Below are positions 56,141-64,000 of a DNA stretch of 64,000 nt, piece after piece. The stretch is from Saccharomycopsis malanga. Its lineage: Eukaryota > Ascomycota > Saccharomycetes > Ascoideales > Saccharomycopsidaceae. A model generated the notes under the pieces. It ran no database searches and had not been told where the DNA came from. It saw only the letters and a list, made by a program, of their open reading frames with translations. Made by a program: the position numbers and the translations under genes. The stretch spans positions 1,054,001 to 1,118,000 of the forward strand of contig CP025326.1 in the NCBI GenBank assembly GCA_004014935.1, given 5' to 3'. Numbering within the stretch: the stretch's first letter is position 1; every line of letters begins with the position of its first letter.

Positions 56141-56272
56141 ATTGATTAATCATAAAATTAAGACTATTCATTTCTTCCCTTATAAATATCGGACTCCATT
56201 CCATGTACGGAAAGAGTATCCACGACGGATACGGCCGCACCTCACCGGCGCGGCCAACCCCCGTATTGGTCG

Positions 56273-56279
56273 TCGTATA
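56273..56279 (+). promoter_or_regulatory. Sterol response element core (TCGTATA) before IDI1
   Basis: TCGTATA is the core recognised by Upc2/Ecm22-type sterol regulators. It lies 75 bp upstream of the IDI1 ATG, at the end of a short GC-rich patch (56221-56275). IDI1 is an isoprenoid/sterol pathway gene, so the site makes sense; assignment is by motif. Confidence 0.55.
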
Positions 56280-56353
56280 GAAAGCAAGAAAATTTATTCA
56301 ACCGATGGAATCATTTCAATCTTCAATACTTCTTGAAAGCGATAACATTAACA

Positions 56354-57199
56354 ATGACTGTTTCGAGCTACAACCAACTAGTGAAGGGTTTGACTGAAAG
56401 GGACATTTTGTCTCGTTTTCCAGAGGTGATTCCATTGCACAAGACTACTGGTGCAGCCTCGAGTAGTGAAAAGCTGGAAAAAGAAGATGAAGATACTGAT
56501 GATGTGTTTGCTGGCAAGGATGAGGAGCAAATCAGACTCATGAATGAAAATTGCATCGTTTTGGACTATAATGATGTACCAGTTGGCGCGGGCACCAAGA
56601 AACTTTGTCACTTAATGACCAATATTGATGCTGGTCTTTTGCATCGTGCTTTCTCGGTGTTTTTGTTCAATGAAGACAACAAGTTGTTGCTCCAACAAAG
56701 AGCTACTGAAAAGATCACGTTTCCAGACATGTGGACCAACACATGCTGTTCGCATCCATTGTGCTTCAAGAAGGAGTTGGGCGAATTGAGCACTGACAGT
56801 AAAGTATTGTTGGAGAGTGGAATACAAGGTTGTAAAGAAGCCGCAGTCAGAAAATTGGAACATGAATTAGGAATTACGGGCGTAGACACTAAAAATTTCA
56901 AATTTTTGACTAGAATTCACTACAAATCACCAAACCCAACCGACTCTACTTGGGGTGAACATGAGATTGACTATATATTGATCTTAAAACAAAATGTGGA
57001 GTTGAATATTAATGAAAACGAAGTCAGAGATTATAAATACGTCTCTGAAGAGGAATTGAAACAAATGTTAACTGACAAAGATTTAGTTTTCACTCCTTGG
57101 TTCAAGTTGATTTGTGAAAATTACATGTTCCACTGGTGGAATGATTTGAAAGAAGATAAGCCATTGGCCGCTGATTTGGAGCTCCACCATTTGGTTTAG
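56354..57199 (+). CDS. IDI1: Isopentenyl-diphosphate isomerase Idi1
   Basis: The 281-residue protein (S. cerevisiae: 288) is a type I isomerase of the Nudix fold. It has HRAFSVFLFNEDNKLLLQQR, the catalytic Cys in WTNTCCSHPLC near residue 130, the Nudix-like AAVRKLEHELGI, and the catalytic Glu in WGEHEIDYI near 201. It converts IPP to DMAPP in the cytosolic mevalonate pathway that feeds sterols. The N-terminal acidic stretch (KLEKEDEDTDDVFAG) is outside the fold. The in-frame codon seven positions upstream is TTG, so the ATG at 56354 (acaATGact) is used. Confidence 0.96.
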   Translation: MTVSSYNQLVKGLTERDILSRFPEVIPLHKTTGAASSSEKLEKEDEDTDDVFAGKDEEQIRLMNENCIVLDYNDVPVGAGTKKLCHLMTNIDAGLLHRAFSVFLFNEDNKLLLQQRATEKITFPDMWTNTCCSHPLCFKKELGELSTDSKVLLESGIQGCKEAAVRKLEHELGITGVDTKNFKFLTRIHYKSPNPTDSTWGEHEIDYILILKQNVELNINENEVRDYKYVSEEELKQMLTDKDLVFTPWFKLICENYMFHWWNDLKEDKPLAADLELHHLV

Positions 57200-57280
57200 C
57201 TGTTTTACTAGATATTTTCTGTATTTTCTTATATTCTCGTTATTGTTTTGTTAGTTGACATTTGTTTTTTTTTAATTTCC

Positions 57281-57433
57281 TTACTTTTTTTCTATCACAT
57301 CTTTTAATATCTTTACATTTCTCCTTGTTTGCTTGAGATTTGTTTCTTTTTGATATTCATCATCATAATAATTGACCACTACGCATTTTCCTTTGTTCTG
57401 TTTCAATGTATTTTCATTAGCCTCTTGATCCAT
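57281..57433 (-). CDS. Possible small ORF or last exon, 50 aa (doubtful)
   Basis: The minus strand is open from 57574 to 57281. Its last 50 codons start with ATG (MDQEANENTLKQNKGKCVVV...) and read like a charged, helical protein end (NLKQTRRNVKILKDVIEKK). Upstream of the ATG the open frame runs into the 11-bp tandem repeat. It converges on IDI1. It may be the 3' exon of an undetected spliced gene; no family is recognised. Confidence 0.25.
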   Translation of the reverse strand: MDQEANENTLKQNKGKCVVVNYYDDEYQKETNLKQTRRNVKILKDVIEKK

Positions 57434-57499
57434 GTATTGGCTAGAAGTCGGAAAAGATGTATGAACATCTTTTAGTGGAAAATCAAGTTCAAGTGGGAG

Positions 57500-57565
57500 A
57501 GTAGAATGATAGTAGAATGATAGTAGAATGATAGTAGAATGATTGTAGATTGATAGTAGATTGAT
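57500..57565. repeat. 11-bp tandem repeat, six copies (AGTAGAATGAT)
   Basis: Four perfect and two slightly altered units (the last two read ...TAGATTGAT). An AT-rich minisatellite in the spacer after IDI1. Confidence 0.95.
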
Positions 57566-58980
57566 AATTATCAATGTGATTTGAAGAGAATAGATGACAG
57601 CTTAGACTGATTAACCAAAAAGAAATCAAAAGCAATTAACAATTTTGAAAATAAGTCAATCTGTAAAACTCAAGCCAAAATATTTCTAAAATAATTCATA
57701 GTTAGCTCCTAATAGTTGGCACGTTACTCAAGTATAACTTGCTGAGGTACATTAACAAGGTCTATGTACACTGGTTTTCATCATACATGTGGGGTTGTTT
57801 CCTTATTTTAGGAATATTTAAAGTTGTCCACCTATCTATACAATCTATCTAATCACACACAGTTGATAAGCTTAACCATCCAAACAGAATTCTGTTGTTT
57901 CGTCTAATATACTATCGCAAGTAGTTTACTGAGCATTTATTCATAAACGGAGGTGACGTTCCGTATTATCTGATACTACTGCAATGCTTCACCAAGCCTC
58001 ATCAAGCCTCACGGTCTATCACAGTTCCACTATAATGTAAGTTTCCATACTAGCTCGTAAAGAGCAACGTTAGGACTTGCTTACACAACCCCAGTTTGGA
58101 CAACCCTAGCTTGAGACGTCAAGAAAGCGCGTCCCGCAAGCTTGGAAGCTTAGACAGCAAGTATACAGAAGGTGATGATAAATTGTGTGTACTACGAAGA
58201 TTGCTTTATTGACAGGTACTAATGGTGCCTGAATATATATAGATAAACAAGTTGATATTGTTGACACGTGGAATTGGCACTGTGACATTTAATATCTATT
58301 CTTCTAAATGAGAAGACAATACAATATCTCTGAACAACAGCCCTTGCTTGTAAAGAAAACGGCTTATGATTTTCGAAAAATACAAGACACCCAGAAACAA
58401 AAGCAGTCGTTCTCTGGGCTTTTTTTAATTGAGAAGAGTTTAAATTGAAACCTTGCTTCTTCGAAGCGAGACATTTACGTCCGTAAAGTTGCGGCGAAAT
58501 TACTAGCAAGCAACCAGGGCAATAGACCAACAAAACTTGCAATTATATAGCTATATAGGAGCTTATGATAAGAACAGATATATAAATATATGTGTATTTA
58601 TAAACTACACATCTATCGTCTTGCTATTGTATTTTTACACCTAATAATGAGATTTTCAACCTTCTTTCAGTACGCATACTTATGGGAAAATATTTGTGCC
58701 CAACAATAACAACGCTGCAAACAAGACAAACAAACTATAAAAAAGCTACATAGTAAAGCAAAAAGGACAGGAACACTCCGCTGGAAATAAACCATCCCTC
58801 ACCCCTGTCAACAAGACCCTAGGGTCTGTCTCCCCCCGCTTGCTTGTCGTTTTCGGTCATTGGTGCCAGCCTAAAACGTCTGAACACAAGCAACAAACTA
58901 TATATATATATATCAACTTTATCCTCTCTACAAATTTACATAGAAACATTCACTGAACCTGCTCAAAGGTCCACTCTATC
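57566..58980. promoter_or_regulatory. Long spacer upstream of GAL83/SIP2
   Basis: 1.4 kb without a credible gene. Points of note: a GC-richer stretch at 57950-58170, an imperfect hairpin ggtactaatggtgcc near 58215, and close to the gene a C-run with CCCCGC (about 58834-58840, a Mig1-like core) and a tatatatatata box at 58901-58912. The rest is AT-rich. Confidence 0.5.
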
Positions 58981-60285
58981 ATGTTAGAAACTGTTGATAA
59001 AATTCAAATCGACCCTCCAAACTTGCGCCTGGCAGTTTCCTCAACTCTTGAAAGCGCAGGTGCACGAAGTTGCATATTTCTGCTGCATCCTTTCAACATG
59101 AGCGGCACGAGCTTAACACTCACCAAGACTAAAAGTGCTGTTTCAGATTTGAATTTAAAGGCCCAGCGAAGTGATTCCATTATGAGTGTGGATAACAATG
59201 TGGCTGGCGAGGATACTAATCAGAATTACATTGAGAAACCTGAGGAAAAAAACCAGAATGAAAAGAATAAAAATGAATATTTCAATGAAAAACCAACTAG
59301 TTACATTCTTCTGCCTTCTGATGAAAAGACTGAGCTTTCTCCTACTGTACAAAAACCAGTTTTAATACCCGTTGGAAAAGAGCCAGAAAAGTTCAAGCGG
59401 AGAAGAGAATCCAGTGCCAAACAAAAAAGTTTTATAAGTAAAAACATCATTGCATCAAATCGAAAGGTTAATCACAGTCCTCAAAGAGGTCCAGAGTTAC
59501 ATGCTTCTGAGATTATATGGAAGCAAGGCGGGTCCAAGGTATATGTGACTGGCACATTTACAGGATGGACCAAGATGATTAAAATGAAAAAAACCAGCGT
59601 TTCCGAGTTTTCCATAAAGCTAAACTTGCCTGTCGGTACTCACAAGTTTCGTTTTGTTGTTGATAACGATTTGCGGTTTTCAGATTATTTACCTACTGCT
59701 ACTGATTCAAGAGGAAACTTGGTCAATTATGTAGAGGTTTTGCCAGAGAAAACAAGTCATGCTAAAATAAATGCAGAAGAGCCAACACCCAAAGATAAAA
59801 CTAGTCTTGAATTTCAAGGCAAACAAAAAAGGTTTCTGCGTTTAGTTCTCGAAGAAGACGACATGGGTGATGGTTATAGCAGATTTCATGAGACGTCTAT
59901 GCTCATAAATCAGAAAGGAAATGCTACCAAAAGAGAGTATACCTCGGATATTCCAGCAATCTTCACAGATCCAGTGGCCATGGAGCGTTACTACTTAACA
60001 TTGGAACACCAAAACAAACTTAATGGGGGTACAAACTGCCATTATTTGGCTCCACCAGTCCTCCCGCCTCACATGGAGCAGGTTATATTGAATTCTCAAC
60101 GACAATCCAGCCTGGAAGGTGGTTACAATAAAGAAATAGACTCAGGAGGCTCCTTGCCAATTCCAAATCATGTTGTGTTGAACCATTTGGCAACCACTAG
60201 CATTAGACACAACGTTCTAGCGGTGACGACAACGGTTAGATACACCAAAAAGTACTTGACTCAAGTTCTTTACTCTCCTGCATAA
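58981..60285 (+). CDS. GAL83: Snf1 kinase complex beta subunit (Gal83/Sip2 type)
   Basis: The protein has a glycogen-binding CBM48 domain at about residues 170-260 (KVYVTGTFTGWTKMIKMKK, FSIKLNLPVGTHKFRFVVDN, LPTATDSRGNLVNYVEV). It ends with the ASC domain that holds the Snf1 kinase and gamma subunit (LPIPNHVVLNHLATTSI, LAVTTTVRYTKKYLTQVLY). Such beta subunits scaffold and localise the AMPK-type kinase Snf1. The first ATG (58981) gives 434 residues. A second ATG at 59098 (MSGTSLTLTKTKSAVSDL) is plausible, because the first 39 codons include two adjacent CTGs and no family similarity. Neither start gives Met-Gly, so the N-myristoylation seen in S. cerevisiae Sip2 is not supported. Between N-terminus and CBM48 the protein is polar and disordered. 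Confidence 0.92.
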   Translation: MLETVDKIQIDPPNLRLAVSSTLESAGARSCIFLLHPFNMSGTSLTLTKTKSAVSDLNLKAQRSDSIMSVDNNVAGEDTNQNYIEKPEEKNQNEKNKNEYFNEKPTSYILLPSDEKTELSPTVQKPVLIPVGKEPEKFKRRRESSAKQKSFISKNIIASNRKVNHSPQRGPELHASEIIWKQGGSKVYVTGTFTGWTKMIKMKKTSVSEFSIKLNLPVGTHKFRFVVDNDLRFSDYLPTATDSRGNLVNYVEVLPEKTSHAKINAEEPTPKDKTSLEFQGKQKRFLRLVLEEDDMGDGYSRFHETSMLINQKGNATKREYTSDIPAIFTDPVAMERYYLTLEHQNKLNGGTNCHYLAPPVLPPHMEQVILNSQRQSSLEGGYNKEIDSGGSLPIPNHVVLNHLATTSIRHNVLAVTTTVRYTKKYLTQVLYSPA

Positions 60286-61206
60286 TAATAGTTTATGTTG
60301 TGGCTCAACTTTATAGCAGTTAAGTCCAGTTCATTTATACAAAAGAGTTTTTTTCTGCTTTATCGATTCTGTCTAATATTTTATTGCACAAGTTCATGAC
60401 CAGATAAAACCCTGCATTTTCAAAAGTTTTTGTTAACATCTTTCCGTTTTCTTATATTATATTACTAACTTTGTTTCTTGATATTGTCAATTATACGCAA
60501 TTACTTTACTCTTCTTTTGCTTCTTCATCTAATCGTCCGTTCTAATACTAAAGTTTGCTACGCTTTTAATGTTCTACAGCCTTCCCGTCAGTATTGTACA
60601 GTAGTAAAATGTTTAGTATCAGTATATACATCCTATGTATAAGGGCTAGAATCTATAGATCACTTGCTTATATTTTAAATAGTTGCACGGACATCTGATT
60701 TTTGGCTTCGTTCTTCTCCTAAGTGCCATTAGACAATAATGACAATGCTAATATAACTAGTACAAGGTTCTTGTAATATTAAGATGAGGGTTAATGTGTC
60801 TAGTCAATCAGACCATAGGACTAGAAGCATATAGATGTTTACCACCAATGATACAGTTCTAATATATTATATTTTGTATTTGACATTCTATTTCTGGCAT
60901 TTACCATAAGTCTTGCTCGTGGTCAACCAGTTTTAGGAAATCATAAGTTTTTTTCCTTGGAAATTCGGCCAGCTTCTACAGTTTTAATAAGCATTTATAT
61001 TATTTATTAGATATAATTGAGACTTACAAAGTCCCTTTAGGCATAGCACGTATATACGAAACTGATATTCACTGGGCTATGTATTTATCACTTTGTATTA
61101 TAATTGTTTCGAATAGATCCGTGATTTTGGTATAAAGTTGTGCTAGAACTATATACATACCAGTGAGTCGAGTTGCTACTTTAATCTATTTTAGTTTATA
61201 GCAGCA
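60286..61206. other. Intergenic, GAL83 3' flank and DCG1 promoter, with one repeat copy
   Basis: AT-rich. It holds dispersed-repeat copy H ending about 115 bp before the DCG1 ATG. No GATAAG box was found in the 200 bp upstream of DCG1. Confidence 0.55.
61021..61090 (+). mobile_element. SINE-like dispersed repeat, copy H (tail)
   Basis: cttacaaagtccctttaggc, atagcacgtatatacgaaac, tgatattcactgggctatg: the family tail in order, then an AT-rich end. It sits in the DCG1 promoter. Confidence 0.65.
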
Positions 61207-61899
61207 ATGACGAAATTACTTGTGGTGAATCCTAACAGCTCGGTTTCTGTTACTGACAACATCAAGAAGCTTCTTGCTCCTCTTGGTGACAACCTGCGGT
61301 ATTCTGATGTTAGAGTGGAATATTTTACCGGTCCACCGGGTGGTCCAGATGAAATTACTGGTGATGAGACTTCTGAGGAGTCTGCTAGACTTTGTTTTCC
61401 TTTGTTAAAGTCTGAGATTTCAAAGCACGATGCCATTTTGGTATGTTGTTATTCTAAACATCCTTTGATTGAACTTTTGAATAAGGAAGCTTCAGACCAA
61501 AAGCTTGCTCATAAGCTTATCATAGGCATCTTCAATGCCTCTTTAGTTTATGCTGTCAGCCAGTTCCCTAAACCTTACCTTATTTTGACTTCCAACGAGT
61601 CTTGGGAAGATATCTTGAACCGATCTGTTCATCAATTCTTTGGCAACGTTGACTTGCCCTTTTTCAAAGGTACATACTCTAGCAAAGTCAACGTCTTGGG
61701 TCTCCAAGACCCAAAGAATTTCGAAAAGATCATCAAACGAATTCAACATCTCTTGGATAAACATCCCGAGGTTAAGGTCATCTTGTTAGGATGTGCAGGT
61801 TTCAGTGGGTTGGAAGACAAATTTGCCAGTTACTTTCCTCACATACAGTTTGTTGACAGTGTCAAGATCGGCTTCAAGTTGGCTTGCGCCTTTGATTAG
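61207..61899 (+). CDS. DCG1: Asp/Glu/hydantoin racemase family protein Dcg1
   Basis: The 230-residue protein matches S. cerevisiae Dcg1: VVNPNSSVSVTDNIKKLL, EYFTGPPGGPDEITGDETS, ILVCCYSKHPLIELL, LILTSNESWEDILNRSVHQF and VILLGCAGFSGLEDKFA. The two Cys (near residue 80 and 196) are at the places of the catalytic Cys pair of this racemase family. DCG1 in S. cerevisiae lies in the allantoin gene cluster and is nitrogen-regulated. The enzymatic substrate is not established, but an allantoin or hydantoin racemase role has been proposed for such proteins. A purine permease gene lies 12 kb away. Complete, with the ATG directly before the first strand. Confidence 0.93.
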   Translation: MTKLLVVNPNSSVSVTDNIKKLLAPLGDNLRYSDVRVEYFTGPPGGPDEITGDETSEESARLCFPLLKSEISKHDAILVCCYSKHPLIELLNKEASDQKLAHKLIIGIFNASLVYAVSQFPKPYLILTSNESWEDILNRSVHQFFGNVDLPFFKGTYSSKVNVLGLQDPKNFEKIIKRIQHLLDKHPEVKVILLGCAGFSGLEDKFASYFPHIQFVDSVKIGFKLACAFD

Positions 61900-62453
61900 T
61901 ATTTATTGTATTGCGGTATTTGAAGACCTGTATTCTTGAAAGAACAGGAAATTTCACAGTATTCTATAGGTATCCCTATTTTTTTCGAACTATTCTCCTC
62001 TTTTATATCTATTTTACAAATCAAATGTTGAATGTCCCTTCATGGTAGCAGTGCAATAAGACGATGATTAATATACATGTATTGTGAAGCATCACCTATA
62101 CATTAGAATTGGAATCCACGAAGAATGGAAATGATTAATCAAGCAGATATATAAATTATAGTCGTATTGTTGCTCGCATTGTTAACATAAGCTAGTACTC
62201 ATATATCAGAACAGAAACAGTACTCTGATATACTGGATGCTCTGATATCTGTTCTGCCCATGGGAAAGGCTTGATAAAATTGTAGGTTTCAAATCGCAAT
62301 ACTTTTATGAAAACTTACACACTTTACCGTAAATGTCTGGTAGTTAGCAAGCTGAGATGCCTGTTTGCTCAATTTCACCAACGGTAGATATTCCATTTGA
62401 CTTCCATGTCTCTATGGCCATAAGGTGTAGTACATACTTGTAAATGGTCAATT
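61900..62453. other. Intergenic between convergent DCG1 and GH16-like gene
   Basis: AT-rich. CAGAACAGA (62207-62215) and TCTGTTCTG (62248-62256) form a 9-bp inverted repeat with a 32-nt loop. Nothing else was recognised. Confidence 0.5.
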
Positions 62454-63236
62454 TTAGACGTTGATTGACATTTTTCCAAAAGGTTTCATATCAATTGGAT
62501 TGTTCATCACTGCGCGAGCCCCAGACCTGAGAGTTGAACCTTCAAACACCCCATCAGGTTTCGCCTCGGTGTAAAAGTTGGCTCCGGTATGATCTTGTAA
62601 AGTTATAGATTTCAATTCTGCAGTGTGTACTTTCAGACCCCCGTCATTGAGTTCTTCAATCATAAAACCCACTGTTGCTGGGTCGTTGAGGAAAATGTCT
62701 TGATTACTGAGGGATGCCTTGGACATCGTCTTAACTACCTTGTTATTCACAGAATATAAAATTTTGTCATTTGTCCATTCAAAAGAATAATCGTAAAATC
62801 CAGATGTCAAGTCAACTCCAACATTAGTGTATTCTGATTCTGAGAAAGTGCCATTGATTGTCGGGACCACGTAACTGGCGTTTTCACCATGAACAGAGAG
62901 TCCTATTCCAGTATGTGGTGTATATATCTTTGCTGATGTCAAGGCATCTCCAGGAGAAGCCTTTGCTTTGTATGTCACTTTACCATATTTGATATAGAAT
63001 TCAGAAATCATTGTCGAAGGCTCTTTAGTAGAGTCTGTGCGTAATACGGTTGACTCGTCTTCGGGCGTCGGCTCATATTGACCAAATTTGTTGAAATATT
63101 GTAAGGGTTGAGGGTCGGTTGCATTAGCAAAGCTGAGATACAACTCATCAGTTGTCCCAGTACCATATAATATACCTTTGAAGGAAGCGTTGGCGAAAGT
63201 AGTACTTAGTAGAAGAGCAAGTATTTGAAAATGCAT
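62454..63236 (-). CDS. Secreted GH16-like (concanavalin-fold) protein, probably not a classic glucanase
   Basis: The 260-residue protein has a signal peptide (MHFQILALLLSTTFANA). MISEFYIKYGKVTYKAKAS and GFYDYSFEWTNDKILYSVNN follow; these resemble the two strands that flank the active site in GH16 enzymes (YG.v....kA, and Fh.Y.f.Wtpd.I...vdg). Between them, where GH16 and the Crh transglycosylases have the catalytic DEIDxE motif, no such acidic motif is seen (TPHTGIGLSVHGENASYV). Three or more N-glycosylation sequons are present. There is no C-terminal GPI signal. It may be a cell-wall or extracellular sugar-binding protein. The fold is inferred from short blocks only. Confidence 0.65.
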   Translation of the reverse strand: MHFQILALLLSTTFANASFKGILYGTGTTDELYLSFANATDPQPLQYFNKFGQYEPTPEDESTVLRTDSTKEPSTMISEFYIKYGKVTYKAKASPGDALTSAKIYTPHTGIGLSVHGENASYVVPTINGTFSESEYTNVGVDLTSGFYDYSFEWTNDKILYSVNNKVVKTMSKASLSNQDIFLNDPATVGFMIEELNDGGLKVHTAELKSITLQDHTGANFYTEAKPDGVFEGSTLRSGARAVMNNPIDMKPFGKMSINV

Positions 63237-64000
63237 ATTTGGTAAAATGTAACAGTAGTCAAAGTTGGAAAAGTATAAAAAAGAATAAAAGATACAAAAG
63301 AACGTGGACGAAATATGCTATATATACGTCTTTCAACAATGCCAAGGCATCAAAATGCCGAGCATTGTGATTACTGTTATGAATAAAGGGTGAATTATAA
63401 AGAGACGAACTAGATCCTCATAAACTATAGCAAATCGAGGCTAAAATCCTTTATTAGCTAGTTCCTGAGTATTCTCCACTAGTAACGGCACCAAACTCCA
63501 CGAGTTGCCTAACTGAGGCCCATTTTTCATCATGGCTTGAATTCATTGTGTATTACCATTACTAAGTATGAGGCTTCATGTTGAGGAATGTTGCATTAGA
63601 AAAGGGATAAACCTAACTGATAATGTAAACATATACTTAATAGTCACCTGATAATAGCAAATAAATACTTGTGTTAAAGGTGATACATAAATCATCTATT
63701 ATATATGGCTAAAAAAATATATACTCTCATTCCTCAAATCCTGTATGAACTACAACCAGGCAGTATCTGTAAAAAAACATTGACGTAGAAAATCAGTTGT
63801 AGACCGCATTCTACATTAGTAGTTTCTAAACCCTGAGGATCTGGATTTAGTCGATCTTATTCATATTCTACTAACCAATCTCACACTATGTATATAAACT
63901 CAGTTTCCCGAATTTAGCATCCATTAGCATATAAATCCCTTTATTTTGAAATATATGATATTATTATTATATAATTGGCTTATAGTTGTATCTTGTTCAA
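63237..64000. other. Promoter of the GH16-like gene and right-edge spacer
   Basis: AT-rich, with agtataaaaaagaataaaag about 40 bp upstream of the GH16-like ATG as a TATA-like region. No coding region to the right edge. Repeat copy I lies at 63931-63975. Confidence 0.55.
63931..63975 (+). mobile_element. SINE-like dispersed repeat, copy I (end of tail)
   Basis: aaatccctttattttgaaat followed by atatgatattattattata: the last 25-30 bases of the family tail are near consensus, while the CGCGTATATACG...ACTGGGC part is missing. Confidence 0.5.

Noticed and set aside
1-64000. CRISPR arrays, bacterial operons, ribosome binding sites, rRNA genes
   Set aside because: The window is yeast nuclear DNA; no spaced repeats of CRISPR type and no rRNA sequence were seen.

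Overview
The window is nuclear DNA of a budding yeast (Saccharomycotina). Genes are compact, mostly intronless and close together, AT-rich spacers separate them, and every recognisable protein has a yeast orthologue. The few introns are short, with GTATGT/GTAAGT/GTAGGT donors and TACTAAC-like branch sites. CTG codons are rare, and at two places that can be compared with S. cerevisiae from memory (ADD66 and UTR1) the CTG falls where the relative has Ser or another polar residue. This fits a CTG-clade (CTG = Ser) yeast, but that is an inference.

Layout, left to right: SEN34 (cut by the left edge), NCA2, LSB1/PIN3, the spliced VMA9, the spliced TFB5, a spliced unrecognised membrane-protein gene, RMD9, KIP3, CSR1, VAM7, DPB2, CLG1, PBS2, a Kelch-BTB (Ral2-like) gene, an F-box/LRR gene, a small stress-type gene, DAS2, an MNN1-type mannosyltransferase, a YEH-type sterol esterase, an F-box gene, tRNA-Tyr(GUA) with intron, a xanthine/uric acid permease, UTR1, ADD66, RPA12, GPM1, IDI1, GAL83/SIP2, DCG1 and a secreted GH16-like protein next to the right edge. 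NCA2 with LSB1/PIN3, and KIP3-VAM7-CLG1, keep a neighbourhood also known in S. cerevisiae. VMA9 and TFB5 are broken into very short exons (8 nt and 35 nt first exons), so simple ORF calling misses them; both were reconstructed here from splice signals and family sequence.

The genes are mostly housekeeping: vacuole (VMA9, VAM7), transcription and replication (TFB5, RPA12, DPB2), tRNA splicing (SEN34, together with an intron-bearing tRNA substrate), signalling (PBS2, CLG1, GAL83), lipids and sterols (CSR1, YEH, IDI1), NADP supply (UTR1), glycolysis (GPM1) and nitrogen use (purine permease, DCG1). Some promoters carry matching sites: a sterol (Upc2-type) core before IDI1, abutting GATAAG boxes before the permease, PAC plus RRPE-like boxes before RPA12, and TATA plus STRE before the small gene.

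The most unusual signal is a dispersed repeat family of about nine copies in 64 kb, in both orientations. It has a shared 3' tail (CGCGTATATACG ... ACTGGGCTCGAAATATATGATATTATT) and, in two copies, a tRNA-like head; one of these has both Pol III A- and B-box-like motifs. It looks like a tRNA-derived SINE, an element class I do not know to be established in budding yeasts. A second unexplained signal is a hairpin-rich stretch with an Sm-like site between tRNA-Tyr and the permease.
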